From positions 5,671,001-5,735,000 of the forward strand of contig NZ_CP031030.1 in the NCBI RefSeq assembly GCF_003711225.1: DNA of 64,000 nucleotides, read 5' to 3'. Shown one piece after another: positions 23,133-32,739 of the stretch. Origin of the DNA: Runella sp. SP2. GTDB lineage: Bacteria; Bacteroidota; Bacteroidia; Cytophagales; Spirosomataceae. A program made the translations under genes and the position numbers. Each line of letters opens with the position of its first letter. Within the stretch, counting starts at the first letter, position 1. The notes beneath the pieces are model-generated. The model worked only from the letters and a program-made list of their open reading frames with translations. It did no database searches and was not told the DNA's origin.

Positions 23133-25751
23133 TTATTCCGTTTTCAACGATTTCACGGGGTTAACCAAGGCCGCTTTGATGGCTTGGACGCTGACGGTTG
23201 CAAGGCTAATTCCAACGGCCAAGATAGCCGTAGCCACAAATATCCACCATTCGATACCGATACGGTACTCAAAATTTTGGAGCCATTGGCTGAGCCCGTA
23301 GTGGGCCAATGGAAACGCGATGACGTTGGCAATCACTACCAATTTAATAAAATCTTTGGACAATAACCCCGTGATATTGGCAATCGAAGCTCCCAATATT
23401 TTGCGGATACCAATTTCTTTGATGCGCTGCTCGGTGGTGAACGTGGCCAATCCAAATAAACCCAAGCAGGCAATTAAAATCGCAAGAATAGAGAAGCTCA
23501 ACAGCAATTGGCCTGTACGCTGTTCAATGGCATATTGTCGGTCTAAGTCCTGATTCACAAACCCGTAGCTGAAAGGATGATTCGGCTCAAACTGTTTATA
23601 GATACGGGCCATGTCGGCCAAAGCTTGCTGGGTTTGACCAGGCTGTGTTTTGACCAACAGGTTGAAATAAAACTCTTTAGGTCGAAAGCGAACGATGAAA
23701 GGGTCAATTTTTACGCTCATTGGGCGGAAGTGAAAATCGCGCAATACCCCTACAATTTCACCTTCCAAACCCCAGAAGTTTACTTTTTTACCCAATGCCT
23801 GCTGAGACGTCCAGCCCATGCGTTTGGCAGCAGTTTCGTTGATGAGGTAAGTGCCAAATTTGTTACTCGTATCGCTCGCGATGTGCGACGAAAAGTTGCG
23901 TCCAGCGGCTAATTTCATACCCGTAGTTTTCAGAAAATCGGCATCTACGTTGATTTGCGTAATCAATACTTCATCTTTGGGTGCCTTTCCTGGCCATTCG
24001 ATATAAGAAGTGTTTTGGACATCTACCAGCGTATTGGTCGTGGCCGATACCGAGGCAATACTACCTTGTTTTAGCAATAACTCCTTCATTGTCAATGACT
24101 TTTCACGCAGGTCGCCCTTCAGACGTACATAGAGCAACTGTTCTTTATCAAAACCCAATTTTTTGTTTTGCATAAATTGTAATTGCTGGTACAGCCCAAT
24201 GGTACCAATGATTAAAACAACCGACATCACAAACTGCGTCACCACCAGCGTTTTCCGAAAACTTGTGCCTGATTTTTTATCAAAAATGCCTTTCAAAACG
24301 CGTACTGGACGGAAAGAGGACAAATAAAACGCAGGATAAAGCCCCGTTAAAAAGCTAATAAGCACCAAAACAACCGCCATGGAAGCCCAAAATAAGGGCT
24401 CTTGAAACGGCAATGTCATAGGTTTACCCGACAAGTCACTGAAAAAAGGTAGCAACAAATTCAATAGTACAAACCCGACTCCCAGTGCCAAACTGGTCAT
24501 CAACAGCGACTCTCCCCAAAATTGAACGATAAGGCTGGAACGCAACGCACCTACGCTTTTGCGCACCCCCACTTCGCGCGCTCGTTGGGTAGCACGGGCG
24601 GTGGATAAATTGATAAAATTAAACAAGGCAATAAACAGCACAATCAACCCCACGGCCATGAAAATCTGGACGTAACGGATGTTGCCACGTTTTCCCCAAT
24701 CCGTCCCAAAATCGAAGTTAGAATATAAATAAATATCGCGCAAAGGTTGCAGCAAAAGGGGCGTTTCGTTGTCTTTGTCGTATTTTTTGAGCTGTCCTGC
24801 CAATTTTTGAGCAAAAATAGTCGCATTGGCATCGGGCCTGAGTTTGAGGTAAGTATGGTAATTGTTACTGTTCCAATTGTAACTCCATTTGTCGTTCAAT
24901 TGAAAATAGATAAAAGGCAACAACACATCGTATTGAAGATGCGAACGGGCGGGCGCGTTTTCAACGACGCCCGTCAAACGAAGGGACCGTTTTTGACTAT
25001 ATTGAATCGTTTTACCCAAAATAGACTGAGCGGACCAGTTTTTTCCAAAAAAGCGTTCGGCGACGGCTTCACTAATCACGACTTCATCGGGAGAGGATAA
25101 AACGGTTTGTGGATTTCCTTTCAAAAGTTTAAAACCGAAAAAAGACAAAAACGACGCATCGACCACTCGCATTGCTTCGGGCTCCACCGTCTTTTGCTCG
25201 TACTGAAGCAGCCCCGACCACGCCCCTACGCGCACGGTTTCGGCAATTTCAGGAAAGTCATTTTTGAGCGCAGCAGCCAGCGGCCCAGGCGTTACGGCAA
25301 CGTTGTAAAGTCCTGTGGCTTGTTTTTGCCTTTCAGTGATTCGGTAGGTGTGCTCAAACTGCGGCACAGCGCGGTCGTATTGGTATTCGTCCCATACGTA
25401 TAAACCGATGGCCATACAGCAAACCAGTCCCATGGCCAAGCCTGCGATGTTGATGAGCGAAAAAGTAGGATGCTTCAACAGGTTCCGAAGCGCGATTTTA
25501 AAATAGTTTCGTAGCATAGCTGGGCTGTAGGAATAAGTTTGAGGATACTGAGAGGGTTTTCGTTTGATATACCGTGGCTGAAAAAAGCCCAGCACGTCGC
25601 GCCAGTAACGCCAACGAGCGCGCCGCGCACCCACGCGTTTGACTTGGTACTCAAATTCTTCGTGCAAATCGCCCTGCACTTCTTCCAGCAAGTGAGGCGC
25701 GCAGAAAAACTGCAAAAAGCGGTCGGCAAAGCGGGGTGGTTTGTGATGCAT
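23133..25751 (-). CDS. Permease B3: prefix-domain MacB/FtsX permease
   Basis: 872 residues; last gene of the PadR B unit. The prefix is the group-B type (MHHKPPRFADRFLQFF...EEVQGDLHEEFEYQ), sharing a 260-bp DNA block (25492-25751) with B2 and B1. The body is closest to C3: both have xPGPLAxAL, a DEVVISE/DDIVISE segment and VDAxxxKTTGMKLxAGRNF. Cytoplasmic motifs are RAREVGVRKSVGAL and RIKEIGIRKILGAS. A 107-base GCAA-rich stem-loop spacer separates it from B2, unlike the zero-length junctions of unit A. Confidence 0.88.
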   Translation of the reverse strand: MHHKPPRFADRFLQFFCAPHLLEEVQGDLHEEFEYQVKRVGARRARWRYWRDVLGFFQPRYIKRKPSQYPQTYSYSPAMLRNYFKIALRNLLKHPTFSLINIAGLAMGLVCCMAIGLYVWDEYQYDRAVPQFEHTYRITERQKQATGLYNVAVTPGPLAAALKNDFPEIAETVRVGAWSGLLQYEQKTVEPEAMRVVDASFLSFFGFKLLKGNPQTVLSSPDEVVISEAVAERFFGKNWSAQSILGKTIQYSQKRSLRLTGVVENAPARSHLQYDVLLPFIYFQLNDKWSYNWNSNNYHTYLKLRPDANATIFAQKLAGQLKKYDKDNETPLLLQPLRDIYLYSNFDFGTDWGKRGNIRYVQIFMAVGLIVLFIALFNFINLSTARATQRAREVGVRKSVGALRSSLIVQFWGESLLMTSLALGVGFVLLNLLLPFFSDLSGKPMTLPFQEPLFWASMAVVLVLISFLTGLYPAFYLSSFRPVRVLKGIFDKKSGTSFRKTLVVTQFVMSVVLIIGTIGLYQQLQFMQNKKLGFDKEQLLYVRLKGDLREKSLTMKELLLKQGSIASVSATTNTLVDVQNTSYIEWPGKAPKDEVLITQINVDADFLKTTGMKLAAGRNFSSHIASDTSNKFGTYLINETAAKRMGWTSQQALGKKVNFWGLEGEIVGVLRDFHFRPMSVKIDPFIVRFRPKEFYFNLLVKTQPGQTQQALADMARIYKQFEPNHPFSYGFVNQDLDRQYAIEQRTGQLLLSFSILAILIACLGLFGLATFTTEQRIKEIGIRKILGASIANITGLLSKDFIKLVVIANVIAFPLAHYGLSQWLQNFEYRIGIEWWIFVATAILAVGISLATVSVQAIKAALVNPVKSLKTE

Positions 25752-25758
25752 GGGGTGT

Positions 25759-25856
25759 TGGGGTTGGGTGCAAAGGGTAAATTGGCAAGGGGCAAGTTTG
25801 CAAGGGACAAAAGGGTTTGCTTTTTTGTCAATTTGCCATTTGCTATTTTGCCTCTT
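25759..25856. repeat. GCAA-rich stem-loop spacer between B3 and B2
   Basis: A low-complexity segment of repeated GGCAAG/GGGCAA words on the left and TTTGCC/TTGCCT words on the right, able to form a long imperfect hairpin. Related spacers lie at 28490-28584, 32660-32695, 38008-38090, 40728-40811 and 44093-44150, all in or at the edges of permease units. Confidence 0.6.
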
Positions 25857-25858
25857 TT

Positions 25859-28477
25859 TTATTCAGATTTTAAACTCTTCACGGGATTGACCAAGGCGGC
25901 TTTGGTTGCTTCGTAAATTACCGTCAGGGTAGCGACAAGCAGTGTGATGGCAATGGTTACTACGAATATCCAAGGCTGAATCGTGATGTGAAACTTAAAA
26001 TCTTGCAGCCATTGGTTCATAAACCACCACGCAATGGGCGCCGCAACCAGAAAGGCGACGACAATCAAACGGGCAAACTCTTTTCCAAAAATCCATAAAA
26101 TCTGTGCAAGGCTGCTGCCCAATACTTTCCGAATCCCAATTTCCTTGGTTTTCTGCGCTGCCATGAAAGAAATAAGACCGTACAATCCCAAACACCCAAT
26201 AAACACCGCAATGAGCGAAAACAGCTGAATGAGTTTTAGCATCAGTGCCTCCGTTTCATAAAACGACGCGATGTGTTCGTCCAAAAAAGTGTATTCGTAG
26301 ATTTGATCAGGGTGCATTTTACTCCAAGTTTTTTCCACCGCAGCCATGGTAGCAGGGACGTTGGCTGTGCTGATTTTGACGGCATAATTGTTGTAAAAAT
26401 CACTGGCCGAAGGAATACAAACGGGATTGATGTCTTCGTGAAACGAATGGTCGTGAAAATCTTTGACCACGCCCACAATCGGCCCAGTCATGTTGCCATT
26501 AACGCGGAGATTTTTCCCTAGTAAATCTGAGGGCGAGGCTACGTTCAATTTTTTTGCAAACGTTTCATTGACCAAAAACTCTTTTACAGTATCCGAAGGG
26601 TATAAATTTCTGCCTGCTACCAGTTTTAGGTCAAACGTAGAAAGATAATCATTGTCGGCAGCCCTTACTGATACCCTAAACGACTCCTCTTCTGAGTGGT
26701 TATCGTAGTGAGGAGCTGTTTGCCAGTGACCATTGGAGGCAGGGGCAGAATAACACAGCGACACCTGTTCTACGCCTGCCAAGCTTTGCAGTTGCGCCTT
26801 GATGGTTTTGGCCTGTTGGGGCGTTGAGGCAATGGGCAGTAGCATGATAGCGTCTTTATTAAACCCTAAATCTGCTTTTTGGGCATAATAAATCTGGCGC
26901 GCAATCACAATCATCCCGATGATTAGTACCTGCGAAATCGAAAATTGAACAACAATCAAGGCGCGGCGCGTATTGAAGCCTCCGATATTTTGCTGAGAAA
27001 GTTTGCCTTTGAGCGCCAAAATAGGTTGAAAACCAGCAAGAATTAATCCTGGATACGAGCCCGCAAAAAAAGTGACAATCAATATCAACGCAGGGATAAA
27101 CATTACCAATCGCCAGTCACTCAGCAAATTAAGCGATATTTCGGTGGCAAACCACTGATTAACATACGGTAAAGCAAGCGCGGCCAACCCCAACACAATG
27201 CCCCCTGCAATGGTTGCAATAAGACCCGTTTGGGCAATAAATTGCCAAAATAACTGCCCGCGAAGGCTTCCAAGTACTTTCCTTACGCCCACTTCTTTGG
27301 AGCGGTTGAGGGCTTGGGCCGTGGCCAAATTGATAAAATTAACGCAGGCAGTTATAATCAAGAAAAGCCCAATCAGCGACAATATCCACAGGGTCTGCTT
27401 GTTCATAGCCCCTCCGTACTGGGCGTTAAAATGCACATCGTTAAGGGGTTGTAGTTTGTAATGGTGTACGTTTTTGCTGGTAGGCCGATACCTCTTCACA
27501 TAGGCAGGAAACACTTTTTCTACTTCCGACGGTAACACCCCTGATCTAAGGCGAACAAAACATTTCATCGAGCTTTGAATCCCTCCCCAAGCATCGTCGC
27601 TGCCAAGCCAATCGTTGTAAGATTTGAGGGTGGGATAAGAGACAAAAATCTCGGCTTTTTGGTCTGAGTTGGTCGGTAAGTCTTTCAACACGCCCGTTAC
27701 CCGAATGTCAAGCTTGTTGTCCACCCGAAAAATTTGATTGATAGGGTTGGCATTACCAAAGTATTTACGCGCAATTCGCTCGGTAATAATACCCGTATTG
27801 GGTTCATTTAGCGCATTTTGAAAGCTACCAACCGACAATGGGAAATTAAAAATGGCAAAATACTCGGGCTCTGTAAACGCCACACCTTGAGGTTCTTTAA
27901 ACTTATTGAGTCCTTTTTCTGCCTTTATTGAGATGAGCATGTCCTCGAAAGTACAGATTCGCCCTACTTTTTCGGCAAAAGTATAGTCATTTCTAAACAC
28001 TTTTCCCAGCGGGCTTGGCACAGATGATACGTACGAGATATTGTCGCGGTGCTGCTCGGTGACAATGCGATAAATGCGGTCGGAGTGCGCATGAAAATTG
28101 TCAAAACTCAAGTGGTATTTGACCAAAAGAAAAATAAGAAGCCCGCAAGTCATGCCAAGCGATAATCCCAACAAGTTGATGGAAGTATAGACTTTGTTTC
28201 GTTGGAGGCTTCTGAGTGCGATTTTAAAATAGTTGCGTATCATAATTAGGCTGTATGAATAGGTTTGAGGGTATTGAGAGGGTTTTCGTTTGATATACCG
28301 TGGCTGAAAAAATCCCAGCACGTCGCGCCAGTAACGCCAACGAGCGCGCCGCGCACCCACGCGCTCAACTTGGTACTCAAATTCTTCGTGCAAATCTCCC
28401 TGCACTTCTTCCAGCAAGTGAGGCGCGCAGAAAAACTGCAAAAAGCGGTCGGCAAGGCGGGGTGGTTTGGAGTGCAT
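25859..28477 (-). CDS. Permease B2: prefix-domain MacB/FtsX permease
   Basis: 872 residues from ATG at 28477 (MHSKPPRLADRF). An upstream in-frame ATG at 28549 would read through the repeat spacer and is rejected because every other group-B member starts at this point of the prefix. Body motifs are RSKEVGVRKVLGSL and KTKEIGIRKVLGSS. The second periplasmic domain resembles that of the unprefixed A4, which sits in a different unit. The C-terminus is NPVKSLKSE. Confidence 0.87.
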   Translation of the reverse strand: MHSKPPRLADRFLQFFCAPHLLEEVQGDLHEEFEYQVERVGARRARWRYWRDVLGFFQPRYIKRKPSQYPQTYSYSLIMIRNYFKIALRSLQRNKVYTSINLLGLSLGMTCGLLIFLLVKYHLSFDNFHAHSDRIYRIVTEQHRDNISYVSSVPSPLGKVFRNDYTFAEKVGRICTFEDMLISIKAEKGLNKFKEPQGVAFTEPEYFAIFNFPLSVGSFQNALNEPNTGIITERIARKYFGNANPINQIFRVDNKLDIRVTGVLKDLPTNSDQKAEIFVSYPTLKSYNDWLGSDDAWGGIQSSMKCFVRLRSGVLPSEVEKVFPAYVKRYRPTSKNVHHYKLQPLNDVHFNAQYGGAMNKQTLWILSLIGLFLIITACVNFINLATAQALNRSKEVGVRKVLGSLRGQLFWQFIAQTGLIATIAGGIVLGLAALALPYVNQWFATEISLNLLSDWRLVMFIPALILIVTFFAGSYPGLILAGFQPILALKGKLSQQNIGGFNTRRALIVVQFSISQVLIIGMIVIARQIYYAQKADLGFNKDAIMLLPIASTPQQAKTIKAQLQSLAGVEQVSLCYSAPASNGHWQTAPHYDNHSEEESFRVSVRAADNDYLSTFDLKLVAGRNLYPSDTVKEFLVNETFAKKLNVASPSDLLGKNLRVNGNMTGPIVGVVKDFHDHSFHEDINPVCIPSASDFYNNYAVKISTANVPATMAAVEKTWSKMHPDQIYEYTFLDEHIASFYETEALMLKLIQLFSLIAVFIGCLGLYGLISFMAAQKTKEIGIRKVLGSSLAQILWIFGKEFARLIVVAFLVAAPIAWWFMNQWLQDFKFHITIQPWIFVVTIAITLLVATLTVIYEATKAALVNPVKSLKSE
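28218..28477 (-). repeat. Group-B prefix repeat (copy 2 of 3)
   Basis: A 260-bp block nearly identical to 25492-25751 and 30965-31224; all three run from a conserved GCGATTTTA word to the ATG and have exactly equal length. The repeat encodes the prefix and the first membrane-proximal residues. Confidence 0.8.
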
Positions 28478-28489
28478 GGGGCGTTGGGG

Positions 28490-28584
28490 TTGGTTTGCAA
28501 AGGGCAAGTTTACAAGAGGCAAAGGGCATAAGGGGGTACTTTTTGCCAATTTGCCCTTTGCTATTTTGCCTTTTGCCTCTCTTT
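28490..28584. repeat. GCAA-rich stem-loop spacer between B2 and B1
   Basis: Same composition and layout as 25759-25856: GGCAAA/GGGCAA words then TTTGCC/TTGCCT words. No open frame of interest. Confidence 0.55.
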
Positions 28585-31224
28585 TTATTCAGATTTTAAG
28601 CTCTTCACGGGATTGATCAAAGCGGCTTTTATGGCTTGGAAACTAACAGTGAGCAACGTAATGGTCAGCGCCCCTATGCTTGTCAAGCCAAAAATCCACC
28701 ATGAAATCGACGTTCGGTAGGTATATTTTTGTAACCATCCCTCCATGAAATAGTAAGAAATAGGCGCTGAAATCAGGCATGATATAATTACCAATACCAC
28801 AAAATCTTTGGAAAGCATTTGCCATAAACCAACAACAGACGCACCTAGTACTTTACGAATACCTATTTCCTTCGTGCGCTGCTCGGCCACAAACGACGCC
28901 AGCCCAAATAAACCCAGACAAGAAATGAAAATAGCGAGGACAGCGAAGAAAGTAGCCAGTTTTCCGATGCGTTCTTCAGCTTTAAATTTGGCATTGTATT
29001 CTTCATCCACAAATGTATAATCAAATGGCACGGTCGGAACAATTTTCTTAAAAACAGCCTCAATTTTTGGCAATGCCTGACTGATACTTACAGATGGATT
29101 AATTTTGACATTCAACCAGTTAGGCTTCCCATTAATGGGTTTTATGTAAAAAATAGCAGGTTTAACGGGCTCATAAGGAGACTCCATTACCATATCTTTT
29201 ATAATACCTATCACTTGAAAGTAGGCCGTATTTTCGCGAAACTTCCAGCTGATTGTTTCGCCAAGAGGATTTTGTAATCCCATGTATTTCATGGCAGCCT
29301 CGTTAATAACGATACCCGAAGAATCAGTGGCATACTTCCTCGAAAAATCTCGACCTTTTACAAACTGCCAGCCTACAGTTTTGCCATGCTCATGGGAAAC
29401 GGTTAAGGTGCTGAAACTTTTGTCTTGCTCGGGCTTTTTTCCTTTCCACTCCAAACCATCATTGTTTGAAGACACCTGCGTCATTCGTCCCATTGATGCC
29501 GATATTTCGGAAACGGCACCTGTATTTTTCAGTTCAGTTCTAAGTATCTCATGTTTCCCCGAAAAAGCATCAGATTTCATGGCCAACATCAATAACCCTT
29601 CGCGGGTATAGCCCACAGGACGGTTTTTAGCAAATTGAACTTGGCGATACACAACAATCGTACTGATAATGAGGGTAACTGAAATGGTAAACTGAAAAAC
29701 GACTAAGACTTTTCGGGGTGTAAACGCAAAGCGATTGACAACGTTTATGCCTTTCAAAACTTTGATAGGTTGGAAAGAAGACAAATAAAAAGAAGGATAA
29801 CTACCTGCTAACAGCCCAGTTACAAAAATAAAAAGCAGACAAAATAGCCAAAAATAAGTATTAGTCCAAGGTATACTTATCGCTTTGGCAGACAAATCAT
29901 TGAACCAAGTGAGCGTAAATAGCAGCAGAACAAAAGCGAGAAAAAAAGACAGCAGTACCACTAAAAAAGACTCGCTAAAAAACTGGCTGATTAATTGACC
30001 TTGAACCGACCCAATCGCTTTGCGAATACCTACTTCTTTGGCACGTTTTTCGGAGCGAGCTGTACTTAAATTGACAAAATTAATGCAAGCCAATAGCAGT
30101 ACAAATGCCCCAATAATACCAATTAACCAAACCATTTGAGTAGGTTCGGGATTTACGGCTCCGTTCTTAAACGGATACAAATGCCAATTGTGCATCGGAT
30201 GTAAAAATACCTGTGGATTTTCAGCGACCTTGTCTTTTAAGTCACCAATATTTTTCAGTTCAGCATCTTTGATTGTTTTAGAAACGCGCTCAAAATCCGT
30301 CGTTGGTTGAATTTCTACGTAAACTTTCAAAAAATGGTTGTGCCAATTGTTAGCAGATTCCCTCACCCAATCATTGTCCGATACCCACAAGTCAAACGGT
30401 GCAAAAAAGTTGATGTCATTAAATACTGAATTAAGTGGCAAATCTTCGTACACGCCCGTGACGGTGACATCTAATTTGTTATTGATTTTCATCACCTGAT
30501 TAAGTGGGTAGGTATCCCCAAATAGTGCTTGTGCCGTAGAAGCCGAAATCAATATAGAATGAGGGTCGTTAAGACCCGCCCAACTACCATAAATCATTTT
30601 TAAGGAAAGCATTTCGGGAGCTTTTGCTTCCATAAACTGGCCTTTCCTTAAAAATTTATTCTCACCTGCCGTCAGAATATAATCTCCTGCATTTGAAGAT
30701 GTTACAATATATTTAAAGTTATTTTGGTAATTCGTTTTTAATTCTGTTGCCAGCGGATACTGCACCGAATTAGAGTAACCTACATTTCCTTCATCCGTTT
30801 CTCTGATCATCACTTGGGCAATCCGCGCATAATTCTGGTGGTATTGGTTGAAACTCAATTCATCCCAAACCCAGAGCCCACTGAGGATAGCCACGGCCAT
30901 ACCTACAGCCAAGCCACCGATATTGATAAAAGAATAACCCTTGTTTTTCAACAGGTTCCGAACTGCGATTTTAAAATAATTACGTAGCATATTGAGGCTG
31001 AATAAATACGTTTGAGGGTATTGAGAGGGTTTTCGTTTTATATATCGTGGCTGAAAAAAGCCCAGTACATCGCGCCAATAACGCCAACGAGCGCGACGCG
31101 CACCCACGCGCTCAACTTGGTACTCAAATTCTTCATACAAATCTCCATGCACTTCTTCCAGTAAGTGGGGCGCACAGAAAAACTGCAAAAAGCGGTCGGC
31201 GAGGCGGGGTGGTTTGTGGTGCAT
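28585..31224 (-). CDS. Permease B1: prefix-domain MacB/FtsX permease
   Basis: 879 residues from ATG at 31224, five bases after the PadR B stop; the in-frame ATG at 31275 lies inside PadR B and adds non-conserved residues. Group-B prefix. The body belongs with A1, C1 and C4: GYSFINIGGLAVGMAVA followed by LWVWDELSFN, then motifs RAKEVGIRKAIGSV and RTKEIGIRKVLGAS. The body is visibly more A+T-rich than its own prefix. It is the first permease of the unit. Confidence 0.88.
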   Translation of the reverse strand: MHHKPPRLADRFLQFFCAPHLLEEVHGDLYEEFEYQVERVGARRARWRYWRDVLGFFQPRYIKRKPSQYPQTYLFSLNMLRNYFKIAVRNLLKNKGYSFINIGGLAVGMAVAILSGLWVWDELSFNQYHQNYARIAQVMIRETDEGNVGYSNSVQYPLATELKTNYQNNFKYIVTSSNAGDYILTAGENKFLRKGQFMEAKAPEMLSLKMIYGSWAGLNDPHSILISASTAQALFGDTYPLNQVMKINNKLDVTVTGVYEDLPLNSVFNDINFFAPFDLWVSDNDWVRESANNWHNHFLKVYVEIQPTTDFERVSKTIKDAELKNIGDLKDKVAENPQVFLHPMHNWHLYPFKNGAVNPEPTQMVWLIGIIGAFVLLLACINFVNLSTARSEKRAKEVGIRKAIGSVQGQLISQFFSESFLVVLLSFFLAFVLLLFTLTWFNDLSAKAISIPWTNTYFWLFCLLFIFVTGLLAGSYPSFYLSSFQPIKVLKGINVVNRFAFTPRKVLVVFQFTISVTLIISTIVVYRQVQFAKNRPVGYTREGLLMLAMKSDAFSGKHEILRTELKNTGAVSEISASMGRMTQVSSNNDGLEWKGKKPEQDKSFSTLTVSHEHGKTVGWQFVKGRDFSRKYATDSSGIVINEAAMKYMGLQNPLGETISWKFRENTAYFQVIGIIKDMVMESPYEPVKPAIFYIKPINGKPNWLNVKINPSVSISQALPKIEAVFKKIVPTVPFDYTFVDEEYNAKFKAEERIGKLATFFAVLAIFISCLGLFGLASFVAEQRTKEIGIRKVLGASVVGLWQMLSKDFVVLVIISCLISAPISYYFMEGWLQKYTYRTSISWWIFGLTSIGALTITLLTVSFQAIKAALINPVKSLKSE

Positions 31225-31229
31225 GAGAC

Positions 31230-31568
31230 TTAGATTGACATCGTTAGTTTCAGGGGATTGGCCATACGTTCCCAAAAACCAGCACGTACTTCTTGGATTT
31301 CTTGGAGCGTGCGCTGGCCAAAGGCCGTTACTGAAAACAAGCGTTTGCGGCGCCCGCCGCGCTCGTTGGTAGGCTCCCCCATTTCCGAGCGCACCATTCC
31401 TTTCTCTTCGAGCCGCTGCAAGGCCGAATGCACCTGATTCAAGCGAACGCTGCGGTCGGTTTGTTCAATGATTTCGTGCATCAGCAATACCCCGTAGGCT
31501 TGGCCGTTTAGGACAGCTACCGCGAGTAAAACGATTTCTTCAAATTCTCCTAAGTACGTACGTTTCAT
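31230..31568 (-). CDS. PadR-family transcriptional regulator B
   Basis: 112 residues starting MKRTYLGEFEEIV. An upstream ATG at 31601 is in frame but sits inside the predicted -24/-12 promoter (31597-31612), whose transcript would begin near 31586, so 31568 is chosen; it also matches the start of PadR A exactly. The winged-helix core is GQAYGVLLMHEIIEQ, NQVHSALQRLEEKGMV and the wing GGRRKRLFSVTAFGQR. First gene of unit B. Confidence 0.9.
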   Translation of the reverse strand: MKRTYLGEFEEIVLLAVAVLNGQAYGVLLMHEIIEQTDRSVRLNQVHSALQRLEEKGMVRSEMGEPTNERGGRRKRLFSVTAFGQRTLQEIQEVRAGFWERMANPLKLTMSI

Positions 31569-31596
31569 TCGGATTTGATTATTTCTATTTTTGCTG

Positions 31597-31612
31597 AGCA
31601 AATAGTTTGCCA
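31597..31612 (-). promoter_or_regulatory. Sigma-54-type -24/-12 promoter of unit B (best match)
   Basis: Minus strand TGGCAAA-CTAT-TTGCT: both the -24 GG and the -12 GC are present with correct spacing (11 bases from the second G to the G of GC). Predicted transcription start is about 31586, 18 bases before the chosen PadR start. Confidence 0.7.
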
Positions 31613-31629
31613 GTAAAAAAATAGCAACA

Positions 31630-31642
31630 CAACAAATTGATT
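31630..31642 (-). promoter_or_regulatory. IHF-like site of unit B
   Basis: Minus strand AATCAATTTGTTG, a full match to WATCAANNNNTTR, placed between the palindrome pair and the -24 box as in classic sigma-54 promoters. A related site is at the same offset upstream of permease A4. Confidence 0.5.
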
Positions 31643-31678
31643 ATCAAATAAATAGATATTTTACGATTTTATTTTGAT

Positions 31679-31714
31679 TGTCCATAATCGGACAAGTTTG
31701 TACGCTTTAGGACA
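31679..31714 (-). promoter_or_regulatory. Tandem palindromes (putative enhancer) of unit B
   Basis: 31679-31694 is TGTCC-N6-GGACA (perfect) and 31699-31714 is TGTAC-N6-GGACA, 4 bp apart. Nearest edge is about 69 bp from the -24 GG. Confidence 0.65.
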
Positions 31715-31767
31715 ATGATATTCACCGATAAAAACCCCTTCTCAAAGGGTAAAGAGAGTCGCTTCCT

Positions 31768-31775
31768 TACTTTTG
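31768..31775 (+). promoter_or_regulatory. -7 box of the isomerase-like gene
   Basis: TACTTTTG fits TAnnTTTG. Transcription would begin near 31782, which makes the in-frame ATG at 31773 unusable and favours 31800 as the start. Confidence 0.45.
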
Positions 31776-31799
31776 TCCAAAAAACAAATCATTGATTTT

Positions 31800-32657
31800 A
31801 TGAAACACACTGCCAAATACTTCTTGTGCGGACTGTTGCTTTCGTTGGGCGCATTTTCTGTTCAAGCACAAAAAAATCCTGAGGACAAAGCAGGTTGGCG
31901 TTTAGGCGCTCAATCGTACTCGTTTCGTTTGTTTTCCTTTGCCGACGCCCTGCGCAAAATCGACAGCTGCGGCCTGAAATACGTGGAGGCGTTTCCAGGT
32001 CAAACCATCGGGGGCGGTATTGAGGGAAAAATGGATTTTACGATGGATGCCGCGAAGCGTCAACAAGTAAAAAAACTCATCGAAGACAAAGGCATTACCA
32101 TTGTGGCCTACGGGGTAGTAGGGGCCAAAACCGAAGAAGAATGGAGAACTTTGTTTGAGTTTGCCAAAGACATGGGCGTGATGAACATCAACTCGGAGCC
32201 GTCAGCGGCCCAAATGCTCATGGTTCGCAAGTTGGCAGAAGAATACAAAATCAACGTAGCGTTGCACAACCACCCCAAACCTTCACGCTACTGGCACCCC
32301 GATACGGTCATTGCAGCCATTGCGGGCAGCAAATACGTAGGGGCTTGCGCCGATATTGGTCACTGGGTGCGGTCGGGACTTGATCCCGTCGAGTGTTTGA
32401 AAAAGTTGAACGGGCACGTGATTGGTATGCACTTCAAAGACGTCAAAAAAGATACCCCCGACGGAAAGTACCACGACGTGATTTGGGGAACGGGAGACTG
32501 TAAAGTGGAAGCGGTGCTTGGTGAATTAAAACGTCAGAAATTCAAAGGCCCAATTTCGGCCGAATACGAATACCACTGGGAAAACAACGGCCCCGAAATC
32601 GCCGAAAGCGCGAAAAACTTCCGTGAAATTTATACGCGAGTGAAAGCTTCGCAGTAA
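31800..32657 (+). CDS. Exported sugar phosphate isomerase/epimerase-like protein
   Basis: 285 residues from ATG at 31800, beginning with a signal peptide (MKHTAKYFLCGLLLSLGAFSVQAQ). The mature part is an AP-endonuclease-2-like TIM barrel: GAQSYSFRLFSFADAL, KYVEAFPG, a HNHPKPSRYWHPD metal-ligand block, CADIGHWVRSGLDP, GMHFKDVKK and a final ISAEYEY. His, Asp and Glu metal ligands of the family are in place. The substrate is unknown; related exported Bacteroidota proteins act on sugars or inositol-like compounds. It lies between permease units B and C on the opposite strand and shares a terminator with unit C. Confidence 0.85.
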   Translation: MKHTAKYFLCGLLLSLGAFSVQAQKNPEDKAGWRLGAQSYSFRLFSFADALRKIDSCGLKYVEAFPGQTIGGGIEGKMDFTMDAAKRQQVKKLIEDKGITIVAYGVVGAKTEEEWRTLFEFAKDMGVMNINSEPSAAQMLMVRKLAEEYKINVALHNHPKPSRYWHPDTVIAAIAGSKYVGACADIGHWVRSGLDPVECLKKLNGHVIGMHFKDVKKDTPDGKYHDVIWGTGDCKVEAVLGELKRQKFKGPISAEYEYHWENNGPEIAESAKNFREIYTRVKASQ

Positions 32658-32697
32658 AAGAGGCAAGGGGCAAACTTGCAAGTAGCAAAATAGAAAA

Positions 32698-32736
32698 ACG
32701 TTCCAAGTTTTTGAAACTTGGAACGTCTGTTTTTTA
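32698..32736. terminator. Bidirectional terminator between isomerase-like gene and permease C4
   Basis: A perfect 13-bp stem (ACGTTCCAAGTTT/AAACTTGGAACGT, 32698-32710 with 32714-32726) with a 3-nt loop. Plus-strand tail CTGTTTTTT; the minus-strand tail is TTTTTCTATTTTG. Confidence 0.85.
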
Positions 32737-32739
32737 AAA

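Noticed and set aside
15186..28531. Similar plus-strand open frames at 15186, 17805, 25539 and 28265
   Set aside because: They are antisense shadows of the repeated permease prefixes; their mutual similarity simply reflects the DNA repeats.
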